Below the pieces are notes generated by a model. The model was not told where the DNA came from and did no database searches. It saw nothing but the letters and a program-made list of their open reading frames with translations. From Hippasteria phrygiana (Eukaryota; Echinodermata; Asteroidea; Valvatida; Goniasteridae), in the NCBI GenBank assembly GCA_037893225.1, contig JAZGUH010000402.1, positions 186,001-250,000 of the forward strand: 64,000 bases of DNA, in the 5' to 3' direction. This document shows positions 53,715-63,999 of this stretch, piece by piece; position 1 is the first letter of the stretch; each line of letters begins with the position of its first letter. The translations under genes were made by a program, and so were the position numbers.

Positions 53715-53816
53715 CCCTGGTGCTCAGTCATCATGTGCGGAGCCAAATAATGAAGTTTATATTCATACTAAAGAAAAGAAAGAAGAAAAAACGAGTAAAA
53801 CACAACCACTAAATAA
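53715..53816 (+). CDS. receptor gene, possible tail exon e
   Basis: If the acceptor is TTGCAGATTAG, the exon begins with one base, as exon d needs. The frame then reads PGAQSSCAEPNNEVYIHTK, a Lys/Glu-rich run and TSKTQPLN, ending at donor AAGTATAAT with two bases left. The tyrosine in NNEVYIHT sits in an SH2-like context. The acceptor is not strong, and a nearby AG would give another phase, so this is tentative. Confidence 0.4.
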
Positions 53817-54652
53817 GTATAATAGTTTAGGTTTTCGTCTGTTGTCTACGATATTTCTTCAGGTTGTTAAAACTCTGGGAGCTGAGAAATTTTAATTCCA
53901 AAAGGAACATTCTCATCCCATGAAATTCTTAATTTTATGCTCACTGGCAACATGTTCCCAGTGTAATTTGACACATACTGTGAGTTCTTTCCAAATGTCA
54001 TTCTTTGGTTTTTAGATATTATCTGTATTTAGTTAGTATAATATCATGGATGTCTATGAATTCAAAATGACTTTTTTTTAAAACTTATAATACATTGTTT
54101 ACATCGTATTGTTTATGTTGTCAAGGATCTTCATTACTTATGCAAATATTAATACTACGAATGAAAAGAAAGGAAAATTTACGAGCTTACGAAAATAATT
54201 GAAATCGTGCAACAGCAATAATAATTGGCGAAGACAATCCCACTTCATTGATCCAATTTTTAAATAATTATTTTATACTGTCCCTGGACTGCATGAGAGC
54301 TTCCTGAATTTCACAAAAATTAACGCAAGTTCCGGAAGGGCCTTAGTCCGCCATCTTTGTTCTTGACGTTCTTCATCTACTCCCAAGCAAGTGGGGAGTG
54401 AAAATCCTGTTCGTGAACACGGTTTGCGTTTTGGAAACTCTCTTTAGACTTGGACAAGTCGTTAGACAGCCCTGTTTTGTCCGTCGTACAGCGTGGCATA
54501 TTATGTTATTATGTCAGTGAAGCACACGCATGTTGTCAAATAGTAGAGCGGTACGCGCTATACCCCAGACGAATATAATAAAACCGTCCAATTACCGACT
54601 TGATTTCAAGTCTAAAATCTCTTCAACACGCGAACGGAGTTTCGAATACGCC
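53817..54652. other. non-coding stretch, nothing recognised
   Basis: No supported feature. Confidence 0.4.
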
Positions 54653-55099
54653 CAAAAAGTATCGAAACACTTGAATCAGACCCCATCATTTGAAAATTAT
54701 AGCTGCGTAATAAAAATGAATGGTCCCTTTGAGTTCCCAGTTTTGTCCCGAGCATTTTGACACCTCACATGTTATGATCTGACATCAATTACCGGAGTAA
54801 TGATCAAAGGTCGAATTTCAAAGTGACAGTTAAGCCTATTCAGCCGAGTACTGCCTTTATTCTTCGCGGAAAGCCAATGCTGTACCTCCTTTCAAAAGCG
54901 CCACATTAAGTGTCATTTTTAAAATTCGACCTTTGATCATTCAAATGATCATTACTCTGGTAATTGATGTCGGATCATAACATGTGAGGTGTCAAAATGC
55001 TCTGGACAAAACTGGGAATTCAAAGTGACCATTCATTTTTATTACACAGTTATATTTTTCAAATGATAGGGTCTGATTCAAGTGTTTCGATACTTTTTG
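54653..55099. repeat. long fold-back element, arms about 180 bp
   Basis: The left arm, 54,653-54,835 (AAAAAGTATCGAAACACTTG to GATCAAAGGTCGAATTT), is inverted at 54,905-55,099. Pairing is interrupted by small indels, and the spacer is about 70 bp. Confidence 0.8.
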
Positions 55100-55180
55100 T
55101 GAGGTGTTCAGTTTCACCACTGTGGTATCAAAACTTCCAGAAGGCCTTTCTTTACCCCAAAACACAGAAGCAATTCCTAC

Positions 55181-55290
55181 CTCGCTTTCTTCGTTAGCAG
55201 CCCGTAGTTTGGCCATAGTCGCCTCTTGTCAATCCCCTCTTCTTTCTCCTCGATCTGTAGCTTCAGGTCCTCCACTTGGCTAAGGCTTTT
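55181..55290 (-). CDS. minus-strand coiled-coil gene, exon (frame conflict)
   Basis: Read on the minus strand, acceptor GTCCCCCACAG and donor GCGAGGTAGG border 110 bp. The first part encodes KSLSQVEDLKLQIEEKEEG and then IDK in one frame. The second part looks more natural in another frame (ATMAKLRAANEESE). A one-base indel inside the exon would explain this, by mutation or sequence error. The heptad-like charges suggest a coiled coil. Gene identity unknown. Confidence 0.35.
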
Positions 55291-55785
55291 CTGTGGGGGA
55301 CACACACACACACACAAGTGTGTAAACGGGTGCAATCGGAGACCTCCTATTGTCCCTCTTTTGTTTGTACTCAAACTTTTTCGGAAGGCCTCCCATTGGT
55401 TTTGTACACATACAAACTCACACATACAAGGAGAATAGGCCCAGTACAAAAACGAATCCTCCAAAATACAATGTCTGGATGAAACGTCGAGTGGAAACGG
55501 ATTCCAAACAAGCTATTTAATACAGAAACCAATTAAAACATTAAACCTTCACCTAGAAAATGTAAAAAAAAAAAGATTCATTTGTTGTTTTAACAATGCT
55601 ACGGAGGGCCACTGTAGTGCCTCTGAGGACATGCATTGGCTATCAAAAAAAAAAAAAAATAAATAAATATATAAATAAATAAACAACTTGAATACTCCCT
55701 AAAACTGTGAAAAAGGATTCTACATTGGACAATGTAGCGCTAATGAAACAAATTATTCGAATACATTTTCAAAGTGAACAAAGAA
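55291..55785. other. non-coding stretch with CA and A-rich tracts
   Basis: A short (CA)n run lies at 55,301-55,317 and A-rich tracts near 55,565 and 55,650. No gene supported. Confidence 0.45.
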
Positions 55786-55940
55786 AACTGGCAGGAGCGG
55801 GATTCGAATCTGCGACCTCCAGAATACCGTACTGTCGCCCCCCACTTCTAACTAGCGACCCCGAACAAAGACACTGACAATTTGGGAGACCGCCAACACA
55901 GAGCAAGATAGCACAGTTGGTAGAGCGCGTGAATTTTTTG
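55770..55940. mobile_element. rearranged SINE fragments (copy 5)
   Basis: A minus-strand 3-prime half (GGCAGGAGCGGGATTCGAAT) is followed by a plus-strand 5-prime half (CCGAACAAAGACACTGACAA, then GCAAGATAGCACAGTTGG). The tRNA-like module is split and inverted. Confidence 0.65.
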
Positions 55941-56401
55941 TTCATGAATAGACCTGGCTTAAAGGGCACACAACCATTTTACCATCCTATACTACTGAGG
56001 ACAATGCTTTGTGTTTCCTATTGTTCCTTTAGTTAAAAAAAAAAATATCCCATAAGACTAAGCACATATTTTTACGTCCGAGGACCGATTTTAACAAAAG
56101 ACTGACTCCCGAGGACAAGAAAGTTACGTTTTGTTAAGTATGGTCAGGGAACCAGACTACTAGAACAGAATTGTTTTCCTTCTTTTGTTTTCCCAGCATC
56201 TATGCACACAAAACTTTAAACAGGTCAGTGTTACAGTATTTGCAAGCACGCTATAAAATACTAACCCCTAAATCCATTTATTTCTGAAAATTACAGCAAA
56301 AGCAAATGATGTCAAGGTGTCATTTGATAGAGGAGACCCGGGTTTATCATAGGAAATATCCCTTGTTTTAATATGTGCCCTTCTTTAGCTAATTATATAA
56401 A

Positions 56402-56539
56402 TTATCCCACGAGTGCCGAGTGCAACATGAAATAATGTTGTGCATCCGTGTCCCATATTCCACGAGGCCGAAGGCCGAGTGGAATATGGCACACGGACGC
56501 ACTACATTATTCCGTGTTCCACGAGCGCGGGTGGGATAA
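56402..56539. repeat. fold-back element, 138 bp
   Basis: TTATCCCACGAGTGCCGAGT pairs inversely with GAGCGCGGGTGGGATAA. The inner arms, CATCCGTGTCCCATATTCCAC and its inverse, also pair. Confidence 0.75.
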
Positions 56540-57055
56540 CGAATTTATCTTCAAGCAATATTGACGCGCAGTAAAGATGGAACACGCACGGTGCTGTGCG
56601 CGAAACCTGTACCACATACACGCACACATCAATAACAGTCAGAAGAAACAGGAGCTATTCGGGAAATTTTTTTTAACAAGTGTGCGCCGAAACAGACATG
56701 ACGATCCACATTGGACACAAACGCGCAGATTTTGAATTACCAATGGATTGTGCAGCACATCGTTTTGCGTATCGCGCAATTCGCGGAATTAGAACAGCGC
56801 AATTCGGAGTGTGTATATGGGCCGTGTGATATGGGTTATTATACAACACCTGAATAAATCCCGGCCATCCGATTGGTGGATCGTCGATCACGTGCATTGA
56901 ATTATTCGACCCATCACACGACGCGAACCCGCACCGCCCAATACGTTCTATCACATGGGTCTATCACATGGTGCGCGCGCATTGATAGAACCAAAAAACT
57001 TTTCTAATTTCACGGTTACTTGGTGGCGCTACAACAGCGCTGTCATTCACGCAAC

Positions 57056-57259
57056 ATGGCGGCCGAGTTTCTCGAACTGCCGCGGTTTGTTCTCCTAACA
57101 GACGACGAAATATTGGAACTCGTAGGCGATGCTTACGCTGCTAACACAATCAAATGATTAGAGGAATTTGCAAGACACGCAGGAACAACAATTAAAGCTT
57201 TAACTGATTCGGAACTGGACCACTTTTTGTCACGGTTTTATGCGGGACTGAGAAGGTAA
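57056..57259 (+). pseudogene. Crypton-like tyrosine recombinase, N-terminal exon relic
   Basis: The frame MAAEFLELPRFVLLTDD, then ILELVGDAYAANTIK, is followed by an in-frame TGA (57,155-57,157) and LTDSELDHFLSRFYAGLRR up to a possible donor at GAAGGTAAAC. The pattern, a short acidic start and a helical block ending in FLSRFYAGLRR, resembles the core-binding part of Crypton-type recombinases and the genes derived from them. The rest of the enzyme is absent. Confidence 0.4.
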
Positions 57260-57399
57260 ACGGCACGTTGTAACGTTAATGCACCAATAAATCTATGCAT
57301 GCAATCTGTCGCAGTGTCGGATTTATTCAGGCGTTGTATAAAACAAATAATGAATGTTTCGCATTCGTGCAATGGTGAGAATAATTTCATTCGGTGACA

Positions 57400-57875
57400 A
57401 CACCACAACGATAGTGGCGCCTCCAAGCAGACTCAAGTCCCGCCATCCTTACAACAAGGCGGCACAAGAGATGCTCCGTTCTATCCCTGAGGACCTGTCT
57501 AGTAGTGCATGGCTGGTGGCATCTTGGAAGCAGGAGTGGGAGTTGGCTGGGCCTACCCACATCCACCGCTACATCTGGGACCCGGGAGTTGGCGTCAAAG
57601 GAGAAGACCTACCATGCCGGCAATGGACCCTGCTGAATCGCCTACGTACTGGGGTCGGCCGCTTCAAATCATCCCTGAAGAAGTGGGGCCTGGCAGACAG
57701 CACAGCTTGCGAGTGCGGCGAGCCTGAGCAGACTGCCGAACATATAATTACCACCTGCCCCCTATACAGACCACCTTCAGAAGCCGGCCTCTTTGATGTA
57801 GGACCAGAGACGAGGGCATGGCTGCACGACAACGAGTTGGCCATCTGATGATACACGAAAGAAGAAGAATCACAC
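57400..57875 (+). pseudogene. LINE ORF2 C-terminal fragment (5-prime truncated)
   Basis: The open frame ends at 57,848. It carries LNRLRTGVGRFKSSLKKWGL and a CCHC-like knuckle (CECGEPEQTAEHI, then TTCP) close to the stop. This is the usual C-terminus of Jockey/RTE-like non-LTR retrotransposons. The short A/G-rich 3-prime end (ACGAAAGAAGAAGAA) fits a LINE tail. RT and endonuclease are missing, as expected for a 5-prime-truncated insertion. Confidence 0.75.
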
Positions 57876-58017
57876 TCTCAGCTGCCACGGATCGAACAAT
57901 CAGGATCGAGGATTCAAGTTTGCTTGAAGATAAACATTAATATATATCTAGGTTTCGTTTTTTTTTATCCACCCTGTATTGTGAAATGTGAATCAACCAA
58001 ATTGAAAGGAGGCTAAC

Positions 58018-58103
58018 CTGTCTGTGCACCCATGAGTTTCTCTGTAAGGTTCATGATGTCGTCCTTGGCTTGCATAAAAGCCTTCTTCAACTTCTTCTTG
58101 CTC
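58018..58103 (-). CDS. minus-strand coiled-coil gene, exon 3
   Basis: Acceptor TTACAATCCAG and donor ACAGACAGGTTAGC border 86 bp. In phase with the exon at 58,971-59,022 the frame reads SKKKLKKAFMQAKDDIMNL and then TEKLMGAQT, a basic amphipathic helix. It belongs to the same gene as the exons at 58,971 and 59,296. Gene identity unknown. Confidence 0.5.
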
Positions 58104-58154
58104 CTGGATTGTAACATAAATAGTATTTAATGCATTTTCAGAAAGAAAAACAAA

Positions 58155-58350
58155 GAAAACTAGCAGCAGCGGGATTCGAACTTGTGACCTTCGGAATACC
58201 GTACCGGTGCTCTACCAATCTTGCCCTATGTTGGCGGTCTCCCAAATTGTCAGTGTCTTTGTTCAGGAAGCGATAGTCAGAAATCATAAACCTATAATGC
58301 CGTATAGGCAGGGATCACACCCAATTTATGATACAACCTGGGATCACTCA
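58155..58350 (-). mobile_element. tRNA-derived SINE copy 6 (deleted A-box)
   Basis: The minus-strand tRNA-like part at 58,162-58,224 lacks about 8 bases of the A-box region (TCTACCAATCTTGCC). The B-box is kept as GGTTCGAAT read through a variant (AAGTTCGAATCC). Confidence 0.7.
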
Positions 58351-58530
58351 ATGAGGATACAACTTTTTAACACTAACCCTGCCAGACGCAGCACAGTGCA
58401 TATGTGCTGACAGCTCCACTTTGCTGGACTCTGCACACAAGTCAATTTGGCAAACTATGCAATCTGATGCGTCTGGCAGGGTTCTAGCAAAAATGCCCTG
58501 GATTAATGGGTTAGGGTTAATGTATAATAC

Positions 58531-58757
58531 CATCGAACAGACCACATGGGAAACTGACTCCATAATTTTGAATTTTTAAAGTGAACAACGAAAACTGGCA
58601 GGAGCGGGATTTGAACCTGCGACCTCCGGAATACCGTACGGGCACTCTACCAACTGAGCTATCTTGCCCTATGTTGGCGGTCTCCCAAATTGTCAGTATC
58701 TTTGTTTGAGGGTCAGTTTTAGTCATGTTCCCCTGTGGTTTGTTCGATGGTAGTATT
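58531..58757 (-). mobile_element. SINE copy 7 flanked by inverted repeats
   Basis: The tRNA-like module at 58,596-58,668 (minus) has intact A-box and near-intact B-box. The whole unit starts TACCATCGAACAGACCACAT and ends GTGGTTTGTTCGATGGTA, about 30-bp inverted ends not seen in the other copies. Confidence 0.7.
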
Positions 58758-58970
58758 TAATGCAACGGGCACAGTACCATGAACTTGTATCATCCACGCC
58801 TGGGCTGAATTTTCAAAAAAAATCATTGATCATGTTATGTTCATTTGATACTGGGTGATGTAGCTATGTAATATTTGTTTCTGGCCAGTCAAGTCAGGTC
58901 ACATTTTTTTGCAAGTCAAGTAAATTATGTTAAGAAATGTGAAAAAGGTCAATGGCTCAAAGTCACTCAC

Positions 58971-59022
58971 CTGTAGAGCCTTTTATGGACAGCCACTACA
59001 CCGGAAATTTCAGTGCACACTT
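58971..59022 (-). CDS. minus-strand coiled-coil gene, exon 2
   Basis: The donor CTACAGGTGAGT is ideal and the acceptor ends TAGATCAG. The 52 bp encode VCTEISGVVAVHKRLY plus a split Arg codon, completed by the next exon's first base. No stops occur in this phase. Link to the exon at 59,296 is by strand and spacing, but the phases do not match directly, so another exon or acceptor may intervene. Confidence 0.5.
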
Positions 59023-59295
59023 CTGATCTATCCATGAAAGGGTATATGTATAAGCCCAACAACACTAGCTTAAAATTTCAGATGACACAAGAAAGTAAAA
59101 TGCACTATAAAGTACAAATAAAGATGATTTTTATGATTTAACAGGACTCAATCAAGGTTTCTGGACAGACCCAAATAGTAAATCCAAGGAAGTGGCAAAT
59201 ACAGTGATCACACACATGAGGATGTGACATTTTCCAAAATTATAGCATTTTACAAAACGCAAATAAAAAAATATAAAAACCATCAGAAAAAGAAC

Positions 59296-59499
59296 CCACT
59301 TGGAGGCGGCCTTTCCTCCGTGGAGTTTCTCCACAAAGTTGAACATATCGCGGCCGATATCGTTGAGTTTCTGAGCGGCGCTGGAGGCTGTGTCCAAGGC
59401 TTCCTGGACCCTACTGGAGATTTCCTCCATTTCATTCTCGTTGGCTGGCTTGGGCAAGAGTTCCTCCTCATCAATGGTGTTGATGTACGCATAGAAGAA
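59296..59499 (-). CDS. minus-strand coiled-coil gene, exon 1
   Basis: The acceptor CCCTTACCCAG is good. The 204 bp encode 68 residues: FFYAYINTIDEEELLPKPAN, then MEEISSRVQEALDTASSAA and DIGRDMFNFVEKLHG, ending SKW before GTTCTT. It looks like an acidic linker followed by amphipathic helices. Codon use and lack of stops support a real exon. I do not recognise the protein. Confidence 0.55.
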
Positions 59500-59879
59500 C
59501 TGGGTAAGGGGAGTATAGAAAAGAAATCATGTACTAGGGGTGTGCATTTACGGGTATTCCGGGATCGGGTACCCTGTTGAAAAAAAAGCACAGGTACCCG
59601 GGTACCCGTTAAAGAAAGCCAATCCCAAAAATTCAAGCTTGGAAATTGCTGTTTATATTGTTCGTAAAGGTCCGCACGTTAATAATACCACCATATTGGC
59701 AAAACAAAAATGGCAAATCAGTATACTACCCACATTCGTATCAAAAACAGCATCCAACCCCTCTCCGTCAGCCACTAACCCAGACACACTATCGAGGCCA
59801 GGAATGGAACCAATACCTAAAAACAGTCAGAGAGCTGCTCAATCCACAAGGCAAAAATCTACGATAGACTTAACAGATG

Positions 59880-60700
59880 GCGTTATCTACAACCGAAGCT
59901 CCGGGGGATTCTCATTCGCCCATCTTAATGTGGGAAGTTTAATAAACAAATTTGACCAATTTAAAATTTTAATGTCTACAAATCCATTTGATATCATCTG
60001 TCTAAATGAAACTTTCTGCATTGCCTCAATCTCCGACGATGAAATCACATTACCAAATGTTTCCATTGTCAGAAAAGACAGGAACCGACATGGTGGTGGG
60101 GTTGCCATGTACACCCGAAACAATTTAACTTTCACTCGTCGTGAGGATCTTGAAACAGATGATGTCGAGTGCATATGGGTTGAAATTAAGTGTAAACAAA
60201 GACAGCCTGTGCTTATTAGTTCTATTTATAGGCCACCTTCAAGCTCTGTTGAATTCATTGATAAACTAAGTGCTATTATTAATTAGGCCTCCTGTGAATG
60301 TAAAGAAATTATTGCAACTGGGGACTTTAATTATGATGTTTCAGTTGACGATGATAGTATGAACTCAAACCCAATTATTTCTTGTTTTGGTTTATTCCAA
60401 TTGGCGCAACTCATACATAACTCAACACGTGTCACTAAGTCCACTCAAACAATAATCGATCTCATTTTCAGCTCCCATCCAGAGCTAATAAAGGAATGTG
60501 GTGTATTACCAGTCCTAATCAGTGACCATTATCTTGTTTATGGTCAACATAGTTGGAAAACACAAACAATTTAAGGTCGCTCAATAAATTTTCGATGTCT
60601 TACAAATATAGACAATGATGCATTTAAAGACGACCTCCTTAAGAGCTGCTGCTACAATACCGTACCAATTTTCTGATAGGCTTTAATGTTATTGTTCACA
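59880..60700 (+). pseudogene. LINE endonuclease fragment (CR1/L2-like)
   Basis: AP-endonuclease motifs appear in order: FAHLNVGSLINKFDQF, ICLNETFC, RHGGGVAMYTRN, SSIYRPPSSS, GDFNYDV, TIIDLIFSS and SDHYLVYG. The frame is cut by TAG at 60,284-60,286 and TAA near 60,574, both in frame. It trails off after DDLLKSCC. No RT domain follows. It was the nicking domain of a non-LTR retrotransposon. Confidence 0.75.
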
Positions 60701-61117
60701 TCTCCTGAAAACTTTGACCCTCTAAACTTAACGTACCAAGACATTTACGCTGTGCTGAACAATGCCAACCATAAATTGTTTCTGCGAAATTAAATGTGAT
60801 GACGAAAATTTAAATCGATACATTCGACCCTTAGGAACAATGAAAACTTGAACTCTGTAAAGTTATAATATATTTGTTAAGCTCTATTATTTTATTTTGA
60901 TTCCGAACAGAATGCCGGATTCAACGAACAAATCCGGAAAAGTCAATAGTAAGTTTTGTTTTTAAATCACACCTAATTTGGGCAGCTTTGATTATTTAAT
61001 TCCGCATGGCCTACCCGCTTCCTCAAATTCATTCATTTATTGATTCCTACAGTTGAAGCAATGATTACAACCATTGCTTATAAATAAAATGGGCCCAGTT
61101 TAGAGCGTAGTTTATCC
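60701..61117. other. non-coding stretch, nothing recognised
   Basis: Possibly a decayed continuation of the LINE near 60,700-60,790; nothing firm beyond. Confidence 0.4.
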
Positions 61118-61977
61118 TAGCTTGAAAATTCCAGCTCTAGGCTCATGACATGTGACGTTCACCATTTAGAGCGGGAAACACTTCCATAGGGTTCGCAAGG
61201 GTCGGTTTTGCAATTGCCGATATCTTCCGTTTCCCTGAATATATCAACCAAACACTCAACTTACTGGCAGAGTAGTCATTCATGCAGCTTGTCATCCCCT
61301 CAAAATGAGAATATGCTCAAGTTAAACCCGAAAAAAAGTAAATTTTTCGTGCAACTCGGTGCATGCACAAACCAGCTGTGTATACAAAGTAATCTGATCT
61401 CAAGGCCTGATGACCAGGGGTAATAATTGTAAAGCACTTTGAGACATTTGTATAAAGCGCTATATAAACACCGCATTATTATTATTATTAATAGAGCGGA
61501 TCTTTGAACATGAACGATGTTTTCCGATCGATTATCGGCCAGCGGTACTGCGCGCGCCTCGGGGCTCGATCTACAACGGCTGTTTGTTGATCGCTGTCAG
61601 TATTTCAGCAAACAGCCGTTGGATATCAAGCCCCGAGGCGCGCGCAGTGCCGCTGGCCGCTAATCGATCGGAAAACATCGTTCATGTTCGAAAATCCGCT
61701 CTATTACTTTGTACACAGCTGGTTTGTGCATGCACCGAAGTTGCACGACAAATTTACTTTTTTTCGAGTTTAACTTGAGCATATTTTCATTTTGAGGGGA
61801 TCACAAGCTGCATGAATGACTAGTCTGAAGGTAAGGTGAGTGTTTGGTTGATATATTCAGGGAAACGGAAGATATCGGCAATTGCAAAACCGACCCTTGC
61901 GAACCCTATAGAAGTGTTTCCAGCTCTAAATGGCGAATCTCACATATCATGAGCCTAGAGCTGGAATTTTCAAGCTA
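61118..61977. repeat. 860-bp fold-back element with nested insertion
   Basis: The left arm starts TAGCTTGAAAATTCCAGCTC, and its inverse ends the element at 61,977. Pairing runs through GGAAACGGAAGATATCGGCA and the GC-rich core (GAGGCGCGCGCAGTGCCGCT and its inverse near 61,550). The left arm is interrupted at 61,392 by the insertion listed next. Confidence 0.8.
61393..61492 (+). mobile_element. LINE/SINE 3-prime tail inserted in the fold-back
   Basis: GTAAAGCACTTTGAGACATT, then AAAGCGCTATATAAA and a (TTA)n end. This is the common CR1/L2-type 3-prime tail. AAT borders it on both sides. Confidence 0.65.
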
Positions 61978-62467
61978 AGTTTATCCCAAAAACAATTTCT
62001 GGCAAAATTCACTCTACAAAATGTGTCCTGTTTCATGTGGTAATAAACAGTATGATACCCGAGGCACAAGAAAAGACCAAACTTATGAAATATTCCCGTT
62101 TCATTTATCTCAGGTGCTAAGCGTACCAAGTTCCACATACCTCTCCCGCATTAAAGTTAATAATTTTGTAGGTTATACACGTTTATTATACTATATATGT
62201 ATTCTTTATACTTCTTTGTCATACTGCAGTTTGACACATTACTGCCCATGACGAGAGCAAAATTACTCAATCCAGGCTTTAGTAATGATGGGTTTCATTC
62301 GGTCCGTGAATCCGTTCGGTATTTTTATAAACAATACGGTACTAATGTCTGTATTTGTACAAGACCCATAAAACTGAGTACATAAATAATAAATAATTAT
62401 ATATAATAAGAAATGATTATAAACTCTTTCCGCATTGATGGTCTTTATTATCGAATCATGTATACAG
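61978..62467. other. non-coding stretch before the tail exon
   Basis: AT-rich; no supported exon. It presumably is intron of the receptor gene. Confidence 0.4.
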
Positions 62468-63276
62468 CTGGACTCGATAATGCTGATGCTATGGGGTCGT
62501 CTGGAGCTCATCCAAATCCAGCCTTCACAGGGTCACTAGGCGGTCCCGAACCAGATGAGTCGATCGATAGCTACGAGCACCCTGAAGATCATGATTATGC
62601 TGCCGTGAGTCCAGCCATGGGCTTAAGTGTTTATTCAGGATCTGATCACAGCTATGTCAACAGCAAAATGGTGGATCCCAAAGCACAAAGGATGAAAGAC
62701 ACATCAACATCAAATCCACAACATTTCCCCCCAAAAGTGCCCCCACGCCCACCAGGTAGTGACCTTAGTAATTATGATTATGATGACGTTAAAAACCCTC
62801 CTTTCCAGCTTAGTGTGAAGTCAGGGCAGGATCAGGATTATGTTAACAACAAGATAGTCTTACAACGCAGCATCTTGACAAAAAATAAAGTAGGTCCCAA
62901 ACAGAGCGATGCTGAAGTTTACACGTATGCAGACGTTCATCCAGAGGACATATCCAATCCCCAGCCCCCACCCGTGTGGAATATTGATAGCTACCCTAGG
63001 GGACAAGGCACACCGAGAGACGGGGGCGTGCAGACATTGTGTTCCCTTAAGTCCGACAAAGAACCCCCGGATCGTACAATTGATGTAATTTCCTACGAGG
63101 AAACCCACCCCCTGGCTTATCCCATTCCCCCAACTTCACAAACGGGGGGTGCCAACGGCACTCCACGGGGCCTAAGCCCGTCCAGTGATGAGGCGTACCA
63201 AGCACTTGGTCCGGTCGAGCCCCAGACAGAAGATGCATACACTGCCCTGATTCATAATAAAGTGAAAGATGATTGA
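62468..63276 (+). CDS. receptor cytoplasmic tail exon with ITAM
   Basis: The acceptor is ATGTATACAG, then an open frame of about 268 codons to a TGA at 63,274-63,276. No membrane segment is seen. Signalling motifs visible: YVNSK and YVNNK (YxN, the Grb2 SH2 ligand form), PPKVPPRPPG (SH3 ligand form), and several acidic Tyr sites (SYEHPEDHDY, YTYADVHPED). Near the C-terminus is YQALGPVEPQTEDAYTAL, which matches the ITAM rule YxxL-x(6-12)-YxxL with acidic lead residues. It probably ends the receptor gene whose membrane exon is at 49,818, but the exon that joins them is missing, so it could be a separate gene. Confidence 0.7.
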
Positions 63277-63930
63277 TCATTTCTGCTCTTTCGCCCATCT
63301 AAAGTTTGACAAAAAGGCACTATTATTATTGTACCTTTTTTAATTGTTCGGCTATTTAAGGCTGAAGAAACTCGAGAAAAAGAACAAAAAGAAGGCGGTG
63401 GTTTTCAATTCTTTTGAAATGTTTCCAATGAAGTCACCCAAGAGGGCGCTATTTTTGTTTGCTGTTAGGAGATCCTTGTCAAAACAGCATAACGATTCAA
63501 AAACCATTCCTCTAAATGTTTTGAATGTTTTAAAAATATTTTGAAGATGAAATGTTGGTTAGAAATGGATTCCATACAAATTATTTATTATGGAAATCAA
63601 CTAAACATGAAACCTCCAATAAACCAATGTTTTGTTTTTACACGATATTATACTACAGGATGAAAATGCTTCGTATGGCATCACGAATATGAACATTTGT
63701 ATAGTAGCATACAAACCAACATTTTGCAATTGCACTCTGAATTTCTTTAGGGACCTGCAAAAACAACGTTGTATCAATCCCATTCCCGTTCTCGAAGCTC
63801 GTTCTGTTTTGGTCTGCAATGTGTCTCATGTCTGAATGTGATCAGACGGGTTTTTTTTATGGAACATTTAAAAATGGCTAAACTTAAGCATAGTTAATCA
63901 AGCCTGCACCCAATTTCACTAAACTCATCG
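63277..63930. other. 3-prime flank, nothing recognised
   Basis: No clear gene. No strong AATAAA signal stands out just after the stop, although AATAAA occurs inside the last codons near 63,256. Confidence 0.4.
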
Positions 63931-63999
63931 TAACTTAAGACGCCTCTTACGGCTTAAGACGCGTCGCTGCCCTGCGACACGTCGTAGCTGCGACGCGTT
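63931..63999. repeat. fold-back element cut by the window end
   Basis: ACTTAAGACGCCTCTTACGG is followed by CTTAAGACGCGTCGC, a spacer and GCGACGCGTTC. The GACGCGTCGC arm is inverted at the very end, so the rest lies beyond the window. Confidence 0.6.

Larger units (their letters stand above)
56544..57934. mobile_element. possible composite element bounded by 15-bp inverted repeats
   Basis: TTTATCTTCAAGCAA at 56,544-56,558 is exactly inverted at 57,920-57,934. Between them lie a Crypton-like relic and a LINE 3-prime fragment. A chance pairing cannot be ruled out. Confidence 0.35.
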
